A stretch of 7,174 nucleotides of DNA, from contig JBBTWV010000039.1 of assembly GCA_038062615.1 (NCBI GenBank), forward strand, positions 1 through 7,174, read 5' to 3'. A program made the position numbers and the translations under genes. The DNA is from JBBTWV01 sp038062615. GTDB taxonomy: Bacteria; Patescibacteriota; Gracilibacteria; UBA1369; UM-FILTER-53-11. The notes under the pieces were generated by a model. The model was given only the letters and a program-made list of their open reading frames with translations, was not told where the DNA came from and made no database searches. Shown here piece by piece: positions 5,505 through 7,174 of this stretch. The stretch's first letter is position 1, and each line of letters opens with the position of its first letter.

Positions 5505-5519
5505 ACAAGTCTCATCTCT

Positions 5520-6224
5520 ATGCAATATCCACGCGTCATGATAAAGCTCTCCGGTGAGGTTCTGCTCGGGAATGTGGCCAACGGGATTGATAATCGGGTT
5601 TTGGAGGCTCTTTGCAAGGAGGTTTTGGAAATCCAACGGGCTGGAGTTGAAGTCGTTATTGTTATCGGTGGCGGAAATATTTGGCGTTACCGCGACTTTA
5701 AAGATACCGGCATTGAGCGTGTCACTTCCGATAACATTGGCATGCTGGCCACCATTATGAACGCCGTGGCCATGCAAAGTATGTTCGAGAAAATGGGAGT
5801 GGAGTGCCGTGTGGCCAGTGCTATTGATATACCGCAAATTGCAGAACCGTACTTGCGCCGCAAGGTCATCCGCCATTTGGAAAAAAAGCGCATTGTGATT
5901 TGCGCTGGTGGCACCGGCAGTCCTTTTTTTACGACGGATTCCGCAGCTGCTCTTCGTGCCTTAGAAACCAACTGCCGCGTTTTGCTTAAAGCCACCAATG
6001 TGGAGGGCGTGTACGATAAGGACCCGGATAAGTTCAAAAATGCTAAGAAGTTTGAAAAACTTACCTATCATGAAGTGCTCGAAATGGACTTAGCCTTCAT
6101 GGATCAAGCGGCGGTTTCGCTTTGCAAAGAAAGTTCGCTGCCAATTATTGTATTTAATCTCAAGACTCGTGGTAACATCAAGAAAGCAGTAATGGGAGAA
6201 AAAGTAGGAACGATAATCTGCTAA
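5520..6224 (+). CDS. pyrH: Uridylate (UMP) kinase
   Basis: PyrH phosphorylates UMP to UDP with ATP, a step in pyrimidine nucleotide synthesis. It is a homohexameric amino-acid-kinase-fold enzyme in the cytoplasm. The 234-residue product has the family's usual length and its motifs in order: KLSGE (9-13, nucleotide-phosphate loop), IGGGNIWR (49-55), SDNIGMLATIMN (70-81, with the UMP-contacting D71), AGGTGSPFFTTDSAA (129-143), LKATNVEGVYDKDP (156-169, ATP and substrate loop) and the closing VMGEKVGT. In GNIWRYR, Tyr replaces the small residue usual after the Arg. The start at 5520 puts six residues before the first beta strand. The second ATG (5538) would cut into that strand, so 5520 is preferred. 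The upstream 15 bases are pyrimidine-rich with no Shine-Dalgarno motif. It is followed 15 bp later by frr, a widespread arrangement. Confidence 0.97.
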   Translation: MQYPRVMIKLSGEVLLGNVANGIDNRVLEALCKEVLEIQRAGVEVVIVIGGGNIWRYRDFKDTGIERVTSDNIGMLATIMNAVAMQSMFEKMGVECRVASAIDIPQIAEPYLRRKVIRHLEKKRIVICAGGTGSPFFTTDSAAALRALETNCRVLLKATNVEGVYDKDPDKFKNAKKFEKLTYHEVLEMDLAFMDQAAVSLCKESSLPIIVFNLKTRGNIKKAVMGEKVGTIIC

Positions 6225-6239
6225 TTATTTTTAAACATT

Positions 6240-6800
6240 ATGACCACAGAAGATCATATTAAAGCCGCCGATGCGGAGTTCCAAAAAGCACTGACGCATT
6301 TGCGCACAGAGTTTTCCAGGTTGCAAATTGGACGCGCCTCGCCAGCCCTCATCGAAGACCTTAAAGTGGAAGCTTACGGCGGATTCCAACCGCTTAAATC
6401 GTTGGCATCGGTAAGTGTTCCCGATCCGCGAACTCTCCAAATACAACCCTGGGATCGCAACTTATTAGGTGCCATTGAAAAGGGGATTCAGATGGCCAAC
6501 TTGGGTCTCAATCCCGTAAATGATGGAAAAATTATTCGCTTGCCAATGCCGCCGCTTACCGAAGAGCGCCGAAAGGAACTTGTAAAAGTGGTCCACCAAA
6601 TGGCCGAAAGCGCCAAAATCTCCATTCGCACCGCAAGAGGCTCGGCTCACAGCGCTTTTAAAACGATGGAAGAAAGCGATGAAATTACGGAAGACGAACG
6701 GCGGTTGTCCGAAAAACATCTTCAAGAAAAAGTAGACGTCTCTAATAAAGAAGTTGAAGAAACAGCCAAAAAGAAGGAACAAGAAATATTAACAATCTAA
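6240..6800 (+). CDS. frr: Ribosome recycling factor
   Basis: RRF, with EF-G, splits the post-termination ribosome so that subunits can be reused. The 186-residue product matches the family's usual length of about 185. The motif R-x-G-R-A-S-P at the end of the first long helix (GRASP at 31-35) leads into the beta domain (VEAYGG; ASVSVPDPRTLQIQPWDR), followed by GLNPVNDGKIIRLPMPPLTEERRKEL (88-114) and the C-terminal helices. The two arginines corresponding to E. coli R129 and R132 are kept as R130 and R133. The normally well-conserved following stretch (R-D-A-N/I-D) is replaced here by G-S-A-H-S, a mild divergence. The ATG follows pyrH by 15 bases that contain no G at all, so there is no Shine-Dalgarno site. 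The TAA stop directly abuts the ATG of the next gene. Confidence 0.97.
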   Translation: MTTEDHIKAADAEFQKALTHLRTEFSRLQIGRASPALIEDLKVEAYGGFQPLKSLASVSVPDPRTLQIQPWDRNLLGAIEKGIQMANLGLNPVNDGKIIRLPMPPLTEERRKELVKVVHQMAESAKISIRTARGSAHSAFKTMEESDEITEDERRLSEKHLQEKVDVSNKEVEETAKKKEQEILTI

Positions 6801-7174
6801 ATGGATATTGTACTTACCATTATTGCGGTAATCGTCATTTTTTCTGCTCTGGTTTTAATTCACGAGTATGGGCATTTTATAATGGCTCGCCGCGCGGGTA
6901 TCAAAGTGGAGGAGTTTGGTATCGGTTTTCCACCCAGGCTTTTTAAGAAAAAGTTCGGCGAGACGCTTTATACTATAAACGCCATCCCTTTTGGTGGATT
7001 TGTAAAACTCTACGGTGAGGATTCTTCTGATCCTAAGGCCCAAAAGAGTAATCGCAGTTTTTCCAGCAAGTCGCCGTGGGTTCGCACCAAGGTGGTGGTG
7101 GCGGGTGTCGTCATGAATTTTATTTTGGCGATTGTTCTTTTAACGATTGGTTTTAGTTTTGGAACTGAGCCGCT
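6801..7174 (+). CDS. rseP: RIP metalloprotease RseP (site-2 protease), 5' part only
   Basis: This is a membrane-embedded zinc protease that cleaves transmembrane substrates such as anti-sigma factors and leftover signal peptides. The gene runs off the window end, leaving 124 complete codons. The first hydrophobic helix (about residues 3-20) leads into the zinc-binding H21-E22-Y-G-H25. It is followed by MARRAGIKVEEFGIGFPPRLF, the typical early RseP segment, then NAIPFGGFVKLYGE (the conserved PFGGFV loop) and a second membrane segment starting at AGVVMNFILAI. That segment has the family's Asn, but Val-Val replaces the more common Gly-Pro. The ATG at 6801 follows the frr TAA with zero spacing, and translation is probably coupled. 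The PDZ region and the second metal-ligand motif lie outside the window. The uppS, cdsA and dxr genes often found between frr and rseP are absent. Confidence 0.93.
   Translation, partial: MDIVLTIIAVIVIFSALVLIHEYGHFIMARRAGIKVEEFGIGFPPRLFKKKFGETLYTINAIPFGGFVKLYGEDSSDPKAQKSNRSFSSKSPWVRTKVVVAGVVMNFILAIVLLTIGFSFGTEP

Overview
The window looks like chromosomal core-gene sequence from a small-genome bacterium, most likely of the Patescibacteria (CPR) type. This placement is an inference. It rests on a membrane-anchored RNase Y, CIRCE-controlled groES-groEL, a compact pyrH-frr-rseP run without the uppS/cdsA/dxr genes that separate frr from rseP in many other bacteria, small lineage-specific membrane proteins, and almost no Shine-Dalgarno sequences. 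All complete ORFs read through with the standard stop codons. There is no rRNA, tRNA, CRISPR array, insertion sequence or phage gene.

Layout. Positions 1-341 hold no gene that I can support, only hairpins and a candidate promoter leading into rny (342-1865, RNase Y). A 74-bp convergent gap follows, then a minus-strand gene for a predicted lipoprotein of unknown function (1940-2704). Its strong promoter lies back to back with the groES promoter, about 20 bp away. The groES promoter overlaps a near-perfect CIRCE operator (2863-2889), so HrcA-type heat-shock repression is very likely. A leader of about 140 nt, foldable and carrying a 24-codon ORF, separates that promoter from groES (3014-3352). 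groEL follows (3392-5026) after a pyrimidine-rich spacer.

Downstream of groEL is a 103-bp nested inverted repeat (5041-5143). It works on paper as a bidirectional intrinsic terminator and has an unusual internal architecture of GA/GA loops. An extended -10 promoter at its right edge probably starts a second operon: a small tail-anchored membrane protein (5178-5504), pyrH (UMP kinase, 5520-6224), frr (ribosome recycling factor, 6240-6800) and rseP (site-2 metalloprotease, 6801 to the window end, truncated).

Together the genes cover RNA decay (RNase Y), protein folding (GroES/GroEL), pyrimidine nucleotide supply (PyrH), ribosome recycling (Frr) and intramembrane proteolysis (RseP). The most notable points are the unknown lipoprotein divergent from the chaperonin operon, the purine-loop palindrome after groEL, the structured groES leader with an in-frame mini-ORF, and the lack of Shine-Dalgarno motifs throughout.
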